NCBI GenBank assembly: GCA_025766275.1 | Contig: JAFKAC010000006.1 | Span: 2,046,001-2,110,000, forward strand | Length of the DNA stretch: 64,000 bases | Source: Lactarius indigo | Lineage: Eukaryota; Basidiomycota; Agaricomycetes; Russulales; Russulaceae | Direction: 5' to 3' | In this document: piece after piece, positions 33,596-45,657 of the stretch | Layout of the letters: every line of letters starts with the position of its first letter | Position numbering within the stretch: position 1 is the stretch's first letter | Position numbers and translations under genes: made by a program | Notes under the pieces: model-generated | Database searches by the model: none | What the model was told of the DNA's origin: nothing | What the model saw: the letters and a program-made list of their open reading frames with translations, nothing else

Positions 33596-36500
33596 TTACA
33601 TGCGCATCTTCTCCTCAAAGAACCCTATCAGACCGTCGCACTCAGGCCACGACTCCGAACCGTCCGCACCGTCGCCATCCTTCTGCGCTTCCCTGCTCAA
33701 GGGGTGCTGCTGCTCGGACGCGGCGGCGTCCTCCTGCCACCCGCTCAGCCGGATCTTCATCAGCTCGTCCCAAACGACCGTGGGGCTGCCCTGGCTGCGA
33801 CGGAGGAAGAGCCGGATATGGTGCAACCAGCTTTTGATGAGCCGGAACTGCGCCGCGTCCGGCGTCGCATCGGTGCCACTTCCTACGAGCGCCTGGTTCC
33901 CGTAATACGTCGCTGCAGAGAGCGAGTTGGTCCCGTACGTTGGCGGAAGCGTGGATCCCGGCACGGGCGAGGAACCCGAGCTCAGGCTGCTGCTTGAGAA
34001 GGGCGATGGCGCAAAGGGGGACGGTGAGAAGGGGGATGATGTGGTAGTTGTCGGAGGCGCGAAAGGCGAGGGCTCGTGTAGTGTCTGCACGTACGGCGGC
34101 GAAGTCGGTGATGCCGGCGAGGTCTCGCGCTTCCGGAAAGGTGGGAGGCCCTCCTGGAAAGCTAGTAGTAGCAGTTGTGCGAGCCAGTAAAACGGGAGGG
34201 GGTCGGACATGAGCCCGGACTTCTTCTGTCCTTCCATGACCCCGCCAGATGGGATCGCGTTCGGGGACGCGTTGGGTGTCTTGAGCCACATCTGCAGCCA
34301 GCGGTGGAGAGCGAGGAGCATGGCATGTACGTGCTCGTTGACTTGCTCTTCCCCATCAGCAGCGGGACTTGCACATTGGGAATTAGTTCCAGAGCAGCGA
34401 CTAAACAACTCCGCGAGAAGAGGTCTGCGTGAGGATAAAGTGCCCGAATGGCGAAACCGCGCTGAGTTCTAGTGGGGGTTCTGGAGAGGCGGAAGCGTTC
34501 GTAGTCGCGTATGGCGCTTCTAGTCCAAGAGCGATAAGGGCACGGGGCATCGGTACACCATATATCCGTTCCTCGATGCTTCCATAAGGAGATGGGTTGA
34601 GAAGTAGCTGTGCCCACTCGTTGGCAGTCTTGGCAGCCCATAATTCCTCCTCGCACGGTAGACACATTGTGAATTCCGCATGTGAGAACGACGGCGGTAA
34701 AGAGAAGTATATGCGGTGTGCTTGGTCATGGCAGTATCCCAAGTAAACCACGCTGTGGACAGATTGAGATTGAGTATGACAAGTCGTAGGTAGCCTTTGA
34801 ACAAAATAATCACCGCTTTAAAGTCTCGTGCATAGCCCAGCCGCGCCACATTGCGTCCAGTTCGGTAGGCTCTGTTGCTGGGAACGGTTGGTGCTCCCAC
34901 GTAGCGAGGCGCTCAATAAGGCGATTTTGCCGAATCATCTTGACAATAATAAGTTTGGATAGTAAATCCTCAAAATTCGTCTTACCAGGACAAGCATCCC
35001 ATGGTAGATATTTGATGACGCTCTCTGCTGTGGGTCTTGATGAAACAACCCAATCGTTTGCAGCAGGATCAACGTCATTATAGCGTGGATCTGTTGCTTG
35101 GGATCTGATGACGGTTTGGTCTAGAGGGGATGGGGGTGAGATTCTCTTGGAAGTTAGAAGACATCTCTTACGAGGTCACGAATGATAAGTTCACGCGATG
35201 TGTCAAGTGTCTTTTCTACAAACGCTTGCGCAACGGGCGTCTGGACGAACAAGGCTCCGCATGCTTGCATCGCGCGCAGCATCATGGGTGGCTTAAGCTC
35301 AAAGCGCAGCGTTGGTATATGGATAATAGGGACCTGGGGGAGGAAAGCGGTCAAGAAAATATAAACTACAGGGTGCGTTGCTTAGTGGTAAACTCGCGAA
35401 CGATTGTCGATTAGAATGACCCACGATATTGCTGCAACTCCTCTGTTGTCGGTTCGGCAGGGCCACCCTCTATCGGACGCAGCGGTGGAAGGAACTTCTC
35501 CACGTCCTGGTGAGTATATAATGGTGTCTGGGATAGATCGTATGTCAGATACGATGAATTCACCGGTTGGGGTTCACGGCGCAGGCGCAGAGGAAGGTGC
35601 AGGCAGAGGTGAGGGAGTGGGTACGGTCGCTGGTGAGGGCTCATGCGTCACTAGCGGCGTTTGGGTATTGTCGTAGTAAGTGCTTGACATCAAGTCCGAC
35701 ATGAGGCCGCTATCCAAATTCATGTCGAGAGACGGCACGCTGTCTGAAGAGTAACTGTGCAGAATTCGACTGGTCGAGCCCGTTAACGAGGGATTTCAAG
35801 GTCAGGGGCATGAAGGAGCGGAGCAGCCCCGTGGTCGTTCTGATGTGATGTTTCCTCCTCCACCGAAAAAATATCTCGAAAAAATGGTTCGAACATCGTA
35901 GGCGAGAAACCATGCAAAGCCCTTGAGTGACCAGCGACTTCAGAGGCGCCAAAGGCAGAAAACGCATAATTTGGCGCCGGGTGGAATGGATGAGGTGGTA
36001 ATATTCGAGTCGACATCGATTGTGGGGAGCGACATCGCACTTTGTGGAATCCGAGGTGCGCCAGCCATAAATGAAGCCAGATTGGCCTCGCTAAGAGGCC
36101 GAGAAAATGCATTGGTGGTTTCCTCGATCAACGAAAGTTCGGGGAAAGCAGTCGCAAAGTCTGCTGGTGCGCTTCGCCCAAGCAAGGAAGGATCAAACCC
36201 TGCAGAAGCGTCGAGGCTGACTATAGGTCCCGAAAAACCCACGTCGGGATACTGTTGGAGGCTTGATGAACCAGGGGTACTCTCTCCCCTGTCCCTCTTC
36301 GGTTACGTATAAGCAATCACGTCCACGCGCCCGACATTTCGAACAGGGTTGACGTAGATCACACTTGACCTTGAGGCTAGTACATGCCTGACAGGAGCGT
36401 TTCCGAGATCGACTTATTGGGTGGCTGCCAAGGGAGAGTATTAAGACACAAAACCCAACAAAGTTGTGAAGAGGGGGAAAAAAAAAAGGCTGAGAGCCGC

Positions 36501-37206
36501 AGAAGAAAGAAGAAAGCGCTCAGGCTCGGCGAAACGGGTGCGGGTATCATAGGCTGGCGCAAGAGGGGCAAGAGCGGAGCTGGCGGCAATGCGTTCATTA
36601 TAGCGATAAGCGGTCCGGCGCTTAATAGGTCCAGGTATATCTCCGACATCGTCCTCCAGGCTCAGTAAGGTGTAAACCTACAGGCGAGGAGCATATGCAA
36701 TAGCCCAAATCGTCGCCACAAGAGCGAGAACGAACCCATGATGCTCGAGCATGAGCGGAGAAGCAGGGAGGAAGACTCACGATTCTCCGCAACTTCTCTT
36801 GTGCCGTGCGAGAAGATCGCTTCTCGTAAACTGCGCGTTGCAGACCTTCATGAAACAATTAGATTTCTGGAAGACTCATGAACCCACAAGGACCCGCACC
36901 TCACAACGATAAAGACGCTCATTGGTATCTGATTGAAGCAGACGAGTGAGTATCAGTGTGAGGAACCAAGAGAACAGTGGGCGGGATGAGCAGCTCACGA
37001 TTTCGGAGGTGACGATTCAGGTGAGTTGTGCGGGTGAATTTTGCGGGGCAGAACGGGCAAAGTTTAGTCTGGGGGAGCTGGGGGATGTTTCCCCTATGCG
37101 AGCGCATACGAGAGACAGTGCCGTCCTTCTTGTACTCTACAGTCGTCATCGGGGAGGAAGGTGGAGGCATAGCAGATTTGTGGTCAGAGACCACTGCAGA
37201 TGGCAT
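33596..37206 (-). CDS. C2H2 + Zn2Cys6 fungal transcription factor
   Basis: Start at 37206. Exon 1 (37206-36999) holds finger 1, CPFCPAKFTRTTHLNRHLRN, completed by HTNERLYRCE from a 29-bp exon (36928-36900). Exon 3 (36845-36781) completes finger 2 as VCNAQFTRSDLLARHKRSC. Introns 1 and 2 are 70 and 54 bp. After an unusually long 356-bp intron, exon 4 (from 36424) gives a perfect Zn2Cys6 cluster (CX2CX6CX5CX2CX6C: CQACTSLKVKC, then CSKCRARGRDC). The C-terminal half is a fungal-specific TF domain: FLPQVPIIHIPTLRFE, MLRAMQACGALFV, VVYLGYCHDQAHRIYFSLPP and CLPCEEELWAAKTANEWAQL, ending at TAA 33596. Two one-base frame breaks, near 36280-36300 and 34417-34424, interrupt otherwise conserved stretches. 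They may be sequence errors. The protein should bind DNA in the nucleus; its targets are unknown. Confidence 0.85.
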
Positions 37207-37779
37207 TTTCTGTCAGCGAAAGGTGTGTTGTCAATGTCAGAGAGAAAGAAGAGGCCAGCCCCAGCGTAACTTGGCGTCCGTCATTGGACGCACAAGCCGT
37301 GATCTAGATCTAGTAATTCCCCACACGTCATATCGGTCTTTTCCGGGTGCCAGCCTGACTAATACTAGCTGTGCGTGGGAGCATTTCCAGTCACTCGAGT
37401 CACTCGAGTCATCCTCGGCGTTCATATTCGCCGATTTATGACATCGACACGCAAGCGTTGCCGTAAATCGACACAGCTCTTCAACATAACTACCAGGACG
37501 AGTAGCTTTTGTAGGAGCTACCCGTACGGCATGTCCATTGTCCACGTAGCCCTTATCTGATGGGATGTGCGATTGTCGGATAATGTTCACCTAACAGTTT
37601 CATCCAGTGCTTTTTCACAGCATTTGCCCACATGGCACTGTTCAGCACAGGACGATATGTAGGCATCCCCTCAGACCGTCTGTTCTAAAGACATGGTAGA
37701 ACCCAAACTGGTCGTGGAGCTGGCTAATGCTGTGATCCCTCGTCTGCTAAGTCCTCGGAAGCCGAAAAATCTGGTGCTA

Positions 37780-38230
37780 CACGTGTCTCATGATCCGGAT
37801 TGCGAATAGCTTCACTACAGAATTCAGCGCGGGACCTCGAACTCATCTGGCGGATTGTTACTACTGAAAGGTGCCACGGGGTGGACGATTGGCGCCGACT
37901 CGGGCGGAGGTAGTTATCGTCACGAGTGAGAGGTGAACATCGTAGGAAAGTTTGAGGGGAGTGTGTGGCAGTGTGTCCCGCATTCTTTGCTTTAGGTATT
38001 TCTGTTACTCCAGCTTCAGGTGCCTCGACCCTGGCGGAAGTGTGTACTGAGGCAGGGCGACTCTTTCCCCATCGGCAAAAGTACAACCCCTCGCACGTTA
38101 TAACCAGTCTAAAAATCCTTCGCCCTCCTCGAGGCTCTCTGCCATGTCGATGTCGAGCAATGCAGTCGAACATCTTCTCGGGAGGTGATCACGACGAGTG
38201 CCGGATTATTCCATGCACTGCGGGCTGAGG
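37780..38230 (-). pseudogene. SCY1 gene fragment, relic 1
   Basis: Nucleotide-level match to the SCY1 gene around 59.18-59.60 kb: the HEAT-repeat coding stretch (ATGATCCGGATTGCGAATAG, compare ACGATCCGGATTTGAGAATAG) and, further on, GAGGCTCTCTGCCATGTCGA and ATGTCGAGCAATGC. The match includes intron-derived sequence, so it is a DNA-level copy, not a processed one. Frames are broken. Confidence 0.65.
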
Positions 38231-38924
38231 AGTATACATGGTCAAGTAATGAAGGCTTTGAAACGGCCCAGCTGAACAGGTAGGCAACACTAAGGTGTGG
38301 GTGCCAATTGCTGAAGTGGCCCGTTGCAGAGAATTTTAGATATATATTTCAAGTCCCCAGTTGTATTAATACGATGAAACGCATTGACGCAAAAGAAACG
38401 GGATAAAGAACAATTTAAACCCTCCTTGTTTTGATCGTCGCAGAGTAGAGATGAATGTAGAGTGTTGCGTACGGTATTGTGAGAAGAGTTGTACGGGGCA
38501 CCAGAGCCTAGAAGAAGAAAAGGAAATGCGAACGAGACGAAGATAGAGGGTGGAAGAAGATTGCTGGGAGATTTCGTTCCACCATCTTAGACACGATTCA
38601 GCATCGGGGAAGAGCGTGAAAAAAGGAATCAAGATGCCGAGCAAGTCGTCACGATCGCAATTGAGTGCCACCGAATCAAGGGCCAACAGAACAATGTTTG
38701 CCTGGAATGAAGGGGTGGATTCCACGTGATGCAAGCAATGTTTCACGGCCCGGCAGTTCCCGGTAATGTTCCTGCTCTGGTTAAGTTGACGCATGCAGTC
38801 TACCTGACGTCTCAGATGCCTCCGCTGCTGATTCAGGTCAAGATTCAGGTTCTCTGCGGTTGCCCCGTGCCTCTGCAATATCGCCTAACTCACAGTCAGA
38901 GCCTGTCCTAATCCGTCGTATTCG

Positions 38925-39290
38925 TCGGTCGACGGTGGCCCGAAAGCGCTTGAAAAGTTCGTTGACCTCCAGATCGGCTGCGCGTAATTTCAGGCCCGTG
39001 TGGCACAGCCCGATCGTGTCTTCTCACGCACACTGGCACACGTGCACCATACGCACTCACTTGACAATTACCAAAAGCTGACTTTCTTGAACGACGTCTT
39101 GGCGTCCCGGGCCGGTCGTCCTCCTCGAACGGCATGCCGAATGAGACGCTTGATCGACAGTCCATTGTCAACTTGTCCCGCCCGAGGAGCACGCCGACGA
39201 CGCGGCGTTTCGATGCGACCCTGCATGCGTGGCAGACCGTCACGGAGAGTAAGACGAGAGGGTGTGCGACTAGCTAGATTTTTGGGGGCA
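38925..39290 (-). pseudogene. Rpn8/PSMD7 proteasome subunit relic, unit 1
   Basis: Minus-strand fragments resemble the MPN domain of the 26S proteasome lid subunit Rpn8: RRVVGVLLG, a MPFEEDD block, and in another frame a TGP-x-LRAADLEVNELFKRF-like stretch. Frames are broken and only the N-terminal half is present. The unit 2 copy (46.74-47.09 kb) preserves other residues of the same region. Confidence 0.55.
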
Positions 39291-39978
39291 GGCATATCGT
39301 AGCTCTAATCGTCGACACATTCGACGCAACGGTCAAGCCGCCTATCCGAACATGGGCGGGGTCAGTGTTGTCCACGCATATCGATCGTCGGTGGTTCGCG
39401 GCGAGGATAGAGATTATTACCATCTGGCCCAGCGTCCCTCCACCTCGCTCCTATGATCGGGTTCCGTGAGCTTTTCCGCCCCTTGGCGATAATTCACAAA
39501 AGCACGCAACCCGGAAATGAGCGCTACTGTAGTGAGCAGCCAACGACTCTGATCCCAGACAGAGTGACTCTTCTGCAGTCATTGCCTTCGTACCCTCGCA
39601 GGGCCCCGATGCGGCAGTGATCCGAGCAGTTAGGCGGTTATATCACGTGTCTTAGGTGTCTAGGGAACTCGCATTCAATTGTCACCATCATCCCGCTGTT
39701 CGAGACCAGGGCGGCCCGCACTTATTAAATCAGGAGACCGACCCCTTAATTACATAGGTTCTTCTTGCGGCAGTGGGTGGGGTTGCGTGAGGTACATGGC
39801 TGGGTCGGGCGTTGCTGGGATTGTCACCCTGAAATAGACAGACATTGGACACTTTCATGTTCTTTCCAAGAAATGTAATTCACAACGTTTACAATCGTGC
39901 AAAACAATGACCATACACAAAGAGTAACGCGACACCAGAGCACACTCAAGTCGCTTTCCGTTCCTCGTAGTCATTCCG

Positions 39979-40822
39979 TCAAAGAGTAACCGCAGGCTTG
40001 TCCAGAGCGTTGGAGAATCCAATGGCCTGTAAGAACGCGTCCGCCATACCAGCTGTGTACAAAGTTAGCAGAGAGGTTAACAGAATCGACGGCTTACTTA
40101 CTCGGTTGGAACGTGTATGAAGACGCTGCCGTGAGCGGCCAAGCCAACTCGAATTTCTCCGAGGGGGCCCCGTAGACTTCCAGAAGCAGCTGTAATAATT
40201 TTCGTTAGAAATTCCCTTTCCATACATCCTTCAAACTTACTATAAACTTGAACAGTTGGGACAGTCCCGGCGGTGTTTACAACTACGAATGACAGCTGGA
40301 CAATGCTGAATGACTGACGCAGATCAATTATATGTTATCCGAATAATGTCCTGACCACATACTTTCTATCACCGTAAGGGCTTGAATTCACGAGACGAGA
40401 ACCATAAACAGCGATCAGTTTTTCGTCGGCTGCAAGTAGTGTGATTCCAGGTGAACAAATAATTGGACACCAAAGAATAAGATATTACCGCCAACAGCAA
40501 ATGTCAGACTCGGGATTCCACCGTCACCACCGTGTTTCACGGTAACCGGAGTGATGACACCGCCGTTCTCCACATCATAAGTGATCCTAACGGAATCGAT
40601 AATAGTCGCCGGTGTAAACGACAACATTGGTGATTTTCCTGATAGCCTGGGTCTTAGGCCATTGACCGACGCCCGCTAGAATGCAGGGGTAAGCATTATA
40701 ACAATGGGGGCGAGGCCAGCGGCGGTGATGTTGGTAACGACGTACGGCTGGTCAAGTCGTCAATGAAGTTTCCTTGTGCGGAACCAGCGAGACGGATATT
40801 GGCTGCAACAGTAGTAAGACAT
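39979..40822 (-). CDS. jacalin-like lectin, copy A
   Basis: Predicted beta-prism (jacalin-related) mannose-type lectin, several exons. Exon 1 encodes a short MSY... N-terminus. Later exons give IRKITNVVVYTG, DIIDSVRITYDVENGG, VKHGGDGGIPSLTF (the GG loop), EKLIAVYGSRLVNS, LSFVVVNTAGTVP and a last exon GMADAFLQAIGFSNALDK before TGA at 39979. No signal peptide is seen, as in many cytosolic fungal defence lectins. Compared with copies C-E, one extra base follows the third codon (ATGTCTTACTACTG), which breaks the frame, so the copy is either inactive or miscalled. A TATA box lies ~61 bp upstream of the ATG. Confidence 0.65.
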
Positions 40823-40882
40823 GATGAGGAAGTTGAGAAGTAGGCAGTGAGTTGATAGGTAGATGGTGGTCAGATTTACCTG

Positions 40883-40890
40883 TTTATATA
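40883..40890 (-). promoter_or_regulatory. TATA box, lectin A
   Basis: TATATAAA on the minus strand, about 61-68 bp before the ATG at 40822, in a flank conserved among lectin copies. Confidence 0.6.
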
Positions 40891-42699
40891 TGTCTGGACT
40901 CGACGAAAGTAGGTCAAAAGCACCGTGACCGAGTTGGGGTCAGTTGATTCTACGGATCAGCATCAGTTGGACGTAAGTGGACAGGCGGTCTTTCACTCAC
41001 CGTCCCTTGTCTACTTGCTCACGAAATCGTACACGCCTTCATTTCTGTTGTCCGCATGTGCATGCTCCATCAAGTAACCGAAGACTGTCACTTTTCAGGG
41101 ACGCTCAGAGGACCATTAGATAAATTCTCTATAGTATCCGCCCATTGGTAGTAGCAGTAAGTCGACACCAGCTGAGCCATGAGATGAACGCTGAAAAGTT
41201 GTGATTCCGGTAGACTGGAATGTACCCTCGCGAATACAATGGCGTGGTTTGATTCTTGGAAAAGACATGTAAACAGGTCCAGAGGTGGTCCATTCCTATT
41301 TAATATACCATTCCTTGGTAATTTCCACCAACGAAGAAGAGCCGAGACGACAAATAGGACGATATGATCCCGAGAGAATGGTGGGGCTTTTAGAGGTAAC
41401 GTCACAAATTCCCTGATCGCTTCAGCACAGGTCCTGATAGACAGAAATGAAGACACTTTGGCACATGCATATATAGATAGAATGATTGGGGATAATGCAG
41501 TGTAGGTGGTACTATGCATGGACTCGGAGTCTTTCGAGGCGCGTTCAGTTGGAGTGCGAGACTGGTGCGAGTGGGATACGAGCGGCCCGGGTGTACCGGC
41601 GCGGCGATAGCTGAGCGCTGAGCGCTGAGCGATGGCAGACCCCGGTCTACTACAGGTTGCCGATATGTCTTGTGTTCTGCGCTTAGCATACAATTCCTCA
41701 TCTGCCATCATTAAGATTACTGTTGGCGCAATCGTCACCCAAGTCTAGTAAAAACCGGCTCTGTGCTTGGCCTAGAGATGGTCTTTTTGTGAAAATTTAT
41801 TAACTCGGAAGAAAAACGGAACACACATGGGCTGAGCGGTACTCTCTGATCGATCATGACATGATCATGTACGATTCCAGTCCGTGCTGTCTTCTCAAGA
41901 ATGCAGTGCTACCATAGCCAACTTGAAAATCTCCTCCACCTCTCTCTCGACCAAAGGAAACCTTACAGCTACACACCAATCAAGTCTCTCAGACCGATCC
42001 TTTCATTTGACAGGCCTTCCTAGAAGAGTTCGGTAGTATAAGCGACGCCCCTATCTCCCTACACAGCTATTACGAGTTTGCCAAGGAACCCTCAAATGCC
42101 ACTACAGTCCTTCCCCGCACAACTTCCACTCTCTTACGGCTTAAAATAGCCACGCGTTTGCAGAGACGCCTACATACAGTCATCGGTCGGCTGCCAATTG
42201 GCACTGGCACGTGGGATCTGGGTCTCCAGGTCTCCCAATTGTACAACGTGCAAGCTGATTACGAACGATTACTGACAAGGAACTCCGTTTCTTGTCGTGA
42301 CGATGACCGCCGCACTATCATCCACTTGACAGGTACTACAAGGGATGGCGTCGGTTCTCGCAGTCACGTCTTTGCTATGGCCCCAGGCCAAGGCCCGGAC
42401 AGATCGATTCAATCCGACACTTCACGGGACCCCATTGTCATCGTGCGTTTCAATAGTGTCAGAACTACCATCAGAATGGAAGGGAAGCACCGAATGCATC
42501 TGTTCGGCATAGTTTCAGTGGTTGTACGGAGCAGTTGTTGATAGTTCATTTAGATTCAAACCTAACGAGAGTAGTTCTCGGCTGAAGACTCTCAGCTAAG
42601 TCTTATCACATGGAAAAAATACCAAATAAATCATCTTCGCCGCTAGCTCCTACCCTATCTGGAAGGGTTCTGTTTCTGCCCTGCGAAATTGTGCGAGCC
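40891..42699. other. inverted upstream flank of lectin A
   Basis: No supported gene. The first kilobase is an inverted copy of the flank upstream of lectin B and a direct copy of that of lectin C. At 42.04-42.18 kb a plus-strand stretch with AKEPSNA and LPRTTSTLLRLK also occurs in unit 2 (49.87-49.95 kb) and may be a coding relic. Confidence 0.5.
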
Positions 42700-43790
42700 A
42701 TGTAGATTTCACAAGGTTTGGCCAGATCATGTCTGGGGTCATCTTGTTCATCTGCGAACCCAGGTAGCACGTTGAGCAGCGCCATACACGTCTCGCGGTC
42801 CGGACTTGTGAATAACTTCACTACAGATTCCAGGACGAGGGCTTTATACTTATCTGGCGGGACACAGACGAGCGGGACCATGAGCGGGACAATAGGTGGG
42901 TGGAGGTCGTTGTCGTCATGAGAGAGAGGGGAGTGATCAAGACAGGAAGTTGCAGGAAAGACGAGGCAAAATATTGGGGAGAATGTTGGGGTTGACTCCT
43001 TGAACATCGTCGTTCGCGTTATGTTTCTATGACATCAGGAAGATGTTGTACGCACCGAAGCAAAGGCCCTTTCTTCACCTATCGTCAAACCAAGGTTTCC
43101 CGATCCCACGCATATCTTAAACGGTCAACTTCCGCAAAAATAACCTCCGCTCGTACCGAGGCACCCGATCTTGCTGACATCGAGCATTGCCTTGGTGTCA
43201 TTCCATGCATAGGGTTTGGATAATTGAACACCTCGACGGCCACAGTGAGGGTAGTATTACTTCTCACGTAGAGGGCTGGTATGGAGGATTGAGGAATGAC
43301 GAGTGCAAGATGGCGGGTTGAGCCGGTTGAATGTCGGTAAAGATATGGCGCAGGTCTCGGCTGTTGTATTTGGCCACTGCAAAATATTTTCAGGCTGGAT
43401 ATTCAAGTACCCAATATGAGTATATGACACGATACAGAGCTTCGAGGGGGAAAGAAAGGGACGAAGCATGTTCGCACGAACAGGTTGTTGTGCTGTTCTG
43501 AGGGTCTTCTGAACCATTCGAACCCCCTAGCTTCATTCACTGGTTGTAGAGAGTTGATGCAGATGGCACCGCGAGAAGAATTTCACGAGGCGTTGATGCT
43601 CAGGGGAATGAGAGGATATGCGAGCCATGAGCGGAAGATGATCGAGGCCGGACATGCTCAGCTTAGAGAAACAACATACCATTATTCGCACGCACTGCTC
43701 GTGCGTGATACCCAGCCCGCCTGTCTTTCACAGGCGTAGAACCTTTGTGCGACCAACTTAGTATACTGTTCAGCTCGTCATAGAGTGGCA
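42700..43790 (-). pseudogene. SCY1 gene fragment, relic 2 (unit 1)
   Basis: Matches the functional SCY1 gene from about 59.09 to 60.29 kb, exons and introns alike: the HEAT stretch KALVLESVVKLFTSPDRETCMALLNVLPGFAD (partial, short form VVKLFTSPDRE), then kinase-domain exons and the CTGTCTTTCACAGGCGTAG region. The relic lacks both gene ends and has broken frames. Confidence 0.75.
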
Positions 43791-44765
43791 TGACGTTGGT
43801 TGAACCGGAGGTCAATCGTTGGCAGTGGTCGCAGACACCTCAGACCGAAATCGACGCGTAAATGTGAGAATACAACACCATATATGGATACCCTCCAATT
43901 ACGTATCCGAGACTCGTTCTTGAACCATTGACCAACCGAGCCCATGTGTGCGTTCCGTTTCTCTTCCGAGCTGACAAAAAAAACCACCTCTGGGCCAAGT
44001 TCTGGGCCTTTTTCTACTGGAATTGGGTGAATATTGCGCCAAGAACAGGAACGTCAACGATAGCGGATGAAGAATGTTCAATAGTCGTATGCACTAAGCG
44101 CGGATCACAACAAGACATTTCGGTAACCTGTTGACCCGTGATCTCACCCAGTAGGAGAAGAGAGTGAGAAGAGCTATCCTCTCTCCGGTACACTTGGGCC
44201 GCTCGTATCACCTCATTTTAATACTTGCAACTGAACTTGAACGCGCCTCGAAGACTCGTGCGTAGTACCATCTACGCTGTATCGGCCCGAGCATTCTCTT
44301 GATCTACGAACGTGACCTGGTACTTTCACGTCTATCAGGACCTGTGCTGAAACGATCAGGGGGCTTGTGGCGTTACCATTAAATGCCCACCATTCTCGGG
44401 GTCTCGTCGCCCCCAGTTTTGGCTCTGCTCTTTGTTTGTGGAAAATTACTGAGGAACGGTATATTTAATTGGAATAGACCCCCTCCTGGCCTGTTTACAC
44501 GTTTTTCCAAGAATAAAACCACGGCATTGTATTCCGCGGGGTCCATTCAGTCTACCGGAATCACAATACCAACTGTCAGCGCTGTCAGCGTTCATCTAAC
44601 GAGGCAGCTGGGGTCGACTGACCTGCTACAATTTCGTGAGCGACTAGACAAGACACATGAGAAAGATTGCCTGCCCACTTACGTCCTAACTGATGAAGGT
44701 CCATAGAATGAACCGACACCAACTTGGTCACGGTACTATTTGACAACTTTGGTCTCGTCCAGACA

Positions 44766-44772
44766 TATATAA
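44766..44772 (+). promoter_or_regulatory. TATA box, lectin B
   Basis: TATATAA 62-68 bp before the ATG at 44834, in the conserved sequence CCAGACATATATAAGGAGGT. Confidence 0.6.
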
Positions 44773-44833
44773 GGAGGTAAATATGAAGGTCATCTACTCA
44801 ACAACTCACTACCCAGTTCTCAGTTTCCTACTC

Positions 44834-45657
44834 ATGTATTCCGCTGTCGCAACTACTGTCGGTCCCTTTGGTTCCCCCCAAGGAGAAGCCCTTAACGACT
44901 TGACCAGCCGTACGTCGTTTCCAACGTTCGATCTCATCTCACTGTTAAAATACTTACCCTCTGCATTCTAGCGGGCGTCGGGAATTGGCCTTTTAGGAGA
45001 GATGCTATCAAGAAAATCACCAATGTTGTCGTTTACACTGGCGATATTATCGATTCCGTCAGGATCACTTATGATGTGGAGATCGACGGCGTCATCAATC
45101 CAGTTACCTGTGAAACACGGTGGTGACGGTGGAATCCCGAGTCTGACTTTGGCCATTGGGGGTAATACTTTTTTTGGATGTCCTGAATTTTTGTTCACCT
45201 GGAATCAAATTACTTACAGCCGACGAAAAACTGATCGCTGTTTATGGTTCTCGTCTCGTGAATCCAAGCCCTTACGGTGATAGGAAGTATGTGGTCAGGA
45301 TTTATCTGGATGACATATAACTAATCATGCGTTGGTCATTCAGCATTGTCCAGCTGTCATTCGTGGTTGTAAACACCGCCGGGACCGTCCCAACGATTCA
45401 AGTTCATAGTAAGTTTCAACTTGAAGGATGTGGGGATTGCCGGTTTATAACAAAATTGTTACAGCTGCTTCGGGAATCTACGGTGCCGGAGTCGGAGAAA
45501 TTCGAATTAGCCTGGCCGATCATAGCGGCCTCTTCATACACGTTCCGACCGGGTAAATAAGCCGTCAATTCTTCTAATATTTCTACTAACTTTGTATACA
45601 GAGGGTATGCCAGATGCCTTTTTGCAGAAAATAGGAATCTCCGACGCTTTGCAATGA
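44834..45657 (+). CDS. jacalin-like lectin, copy B
   Basis: Divergent partner of copy A. Its N-terminus, TVGPFGSPQGEALNDL, is closest of the five copies to the classical jacalin start (G-P-x-G-x-x-G-x-x-F/L-D). Further exons give IKKITNVVVYTGDI, HGGDGGIPSLTLAIGG, EKLIAVYGSRLVNPS, FSIVQLSFVVVNTAGTVP, EKFELAWPIIAASSYTFRP and GMPDAFLQKIGISDALQ with stop TGA at 45655-45657. One extra T before the GTGAAACACGG stretch (near 45112) shifts the frame relative to copies A and E. Role inferred: carbohydrate binding, possibly defence against grazers or microbes; no specificity can be read from the sequence. Confidence 0.65.

Noticed and set aside
33704..34190. plus-strand Gly/Arg-rich open frames opposite the transcription factor
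   Set aside because: Antisense shadows of the Ser/Pro-rich C-terminal exon.
36377..36649. 90-codon minus-strand frame in the transcription factor gene
   Set aside because: It lies mainly in the 356-bp intron. The Zn2Cys6 exon after it uses a different frame whose phase matches the preceding zinc-finger exon.
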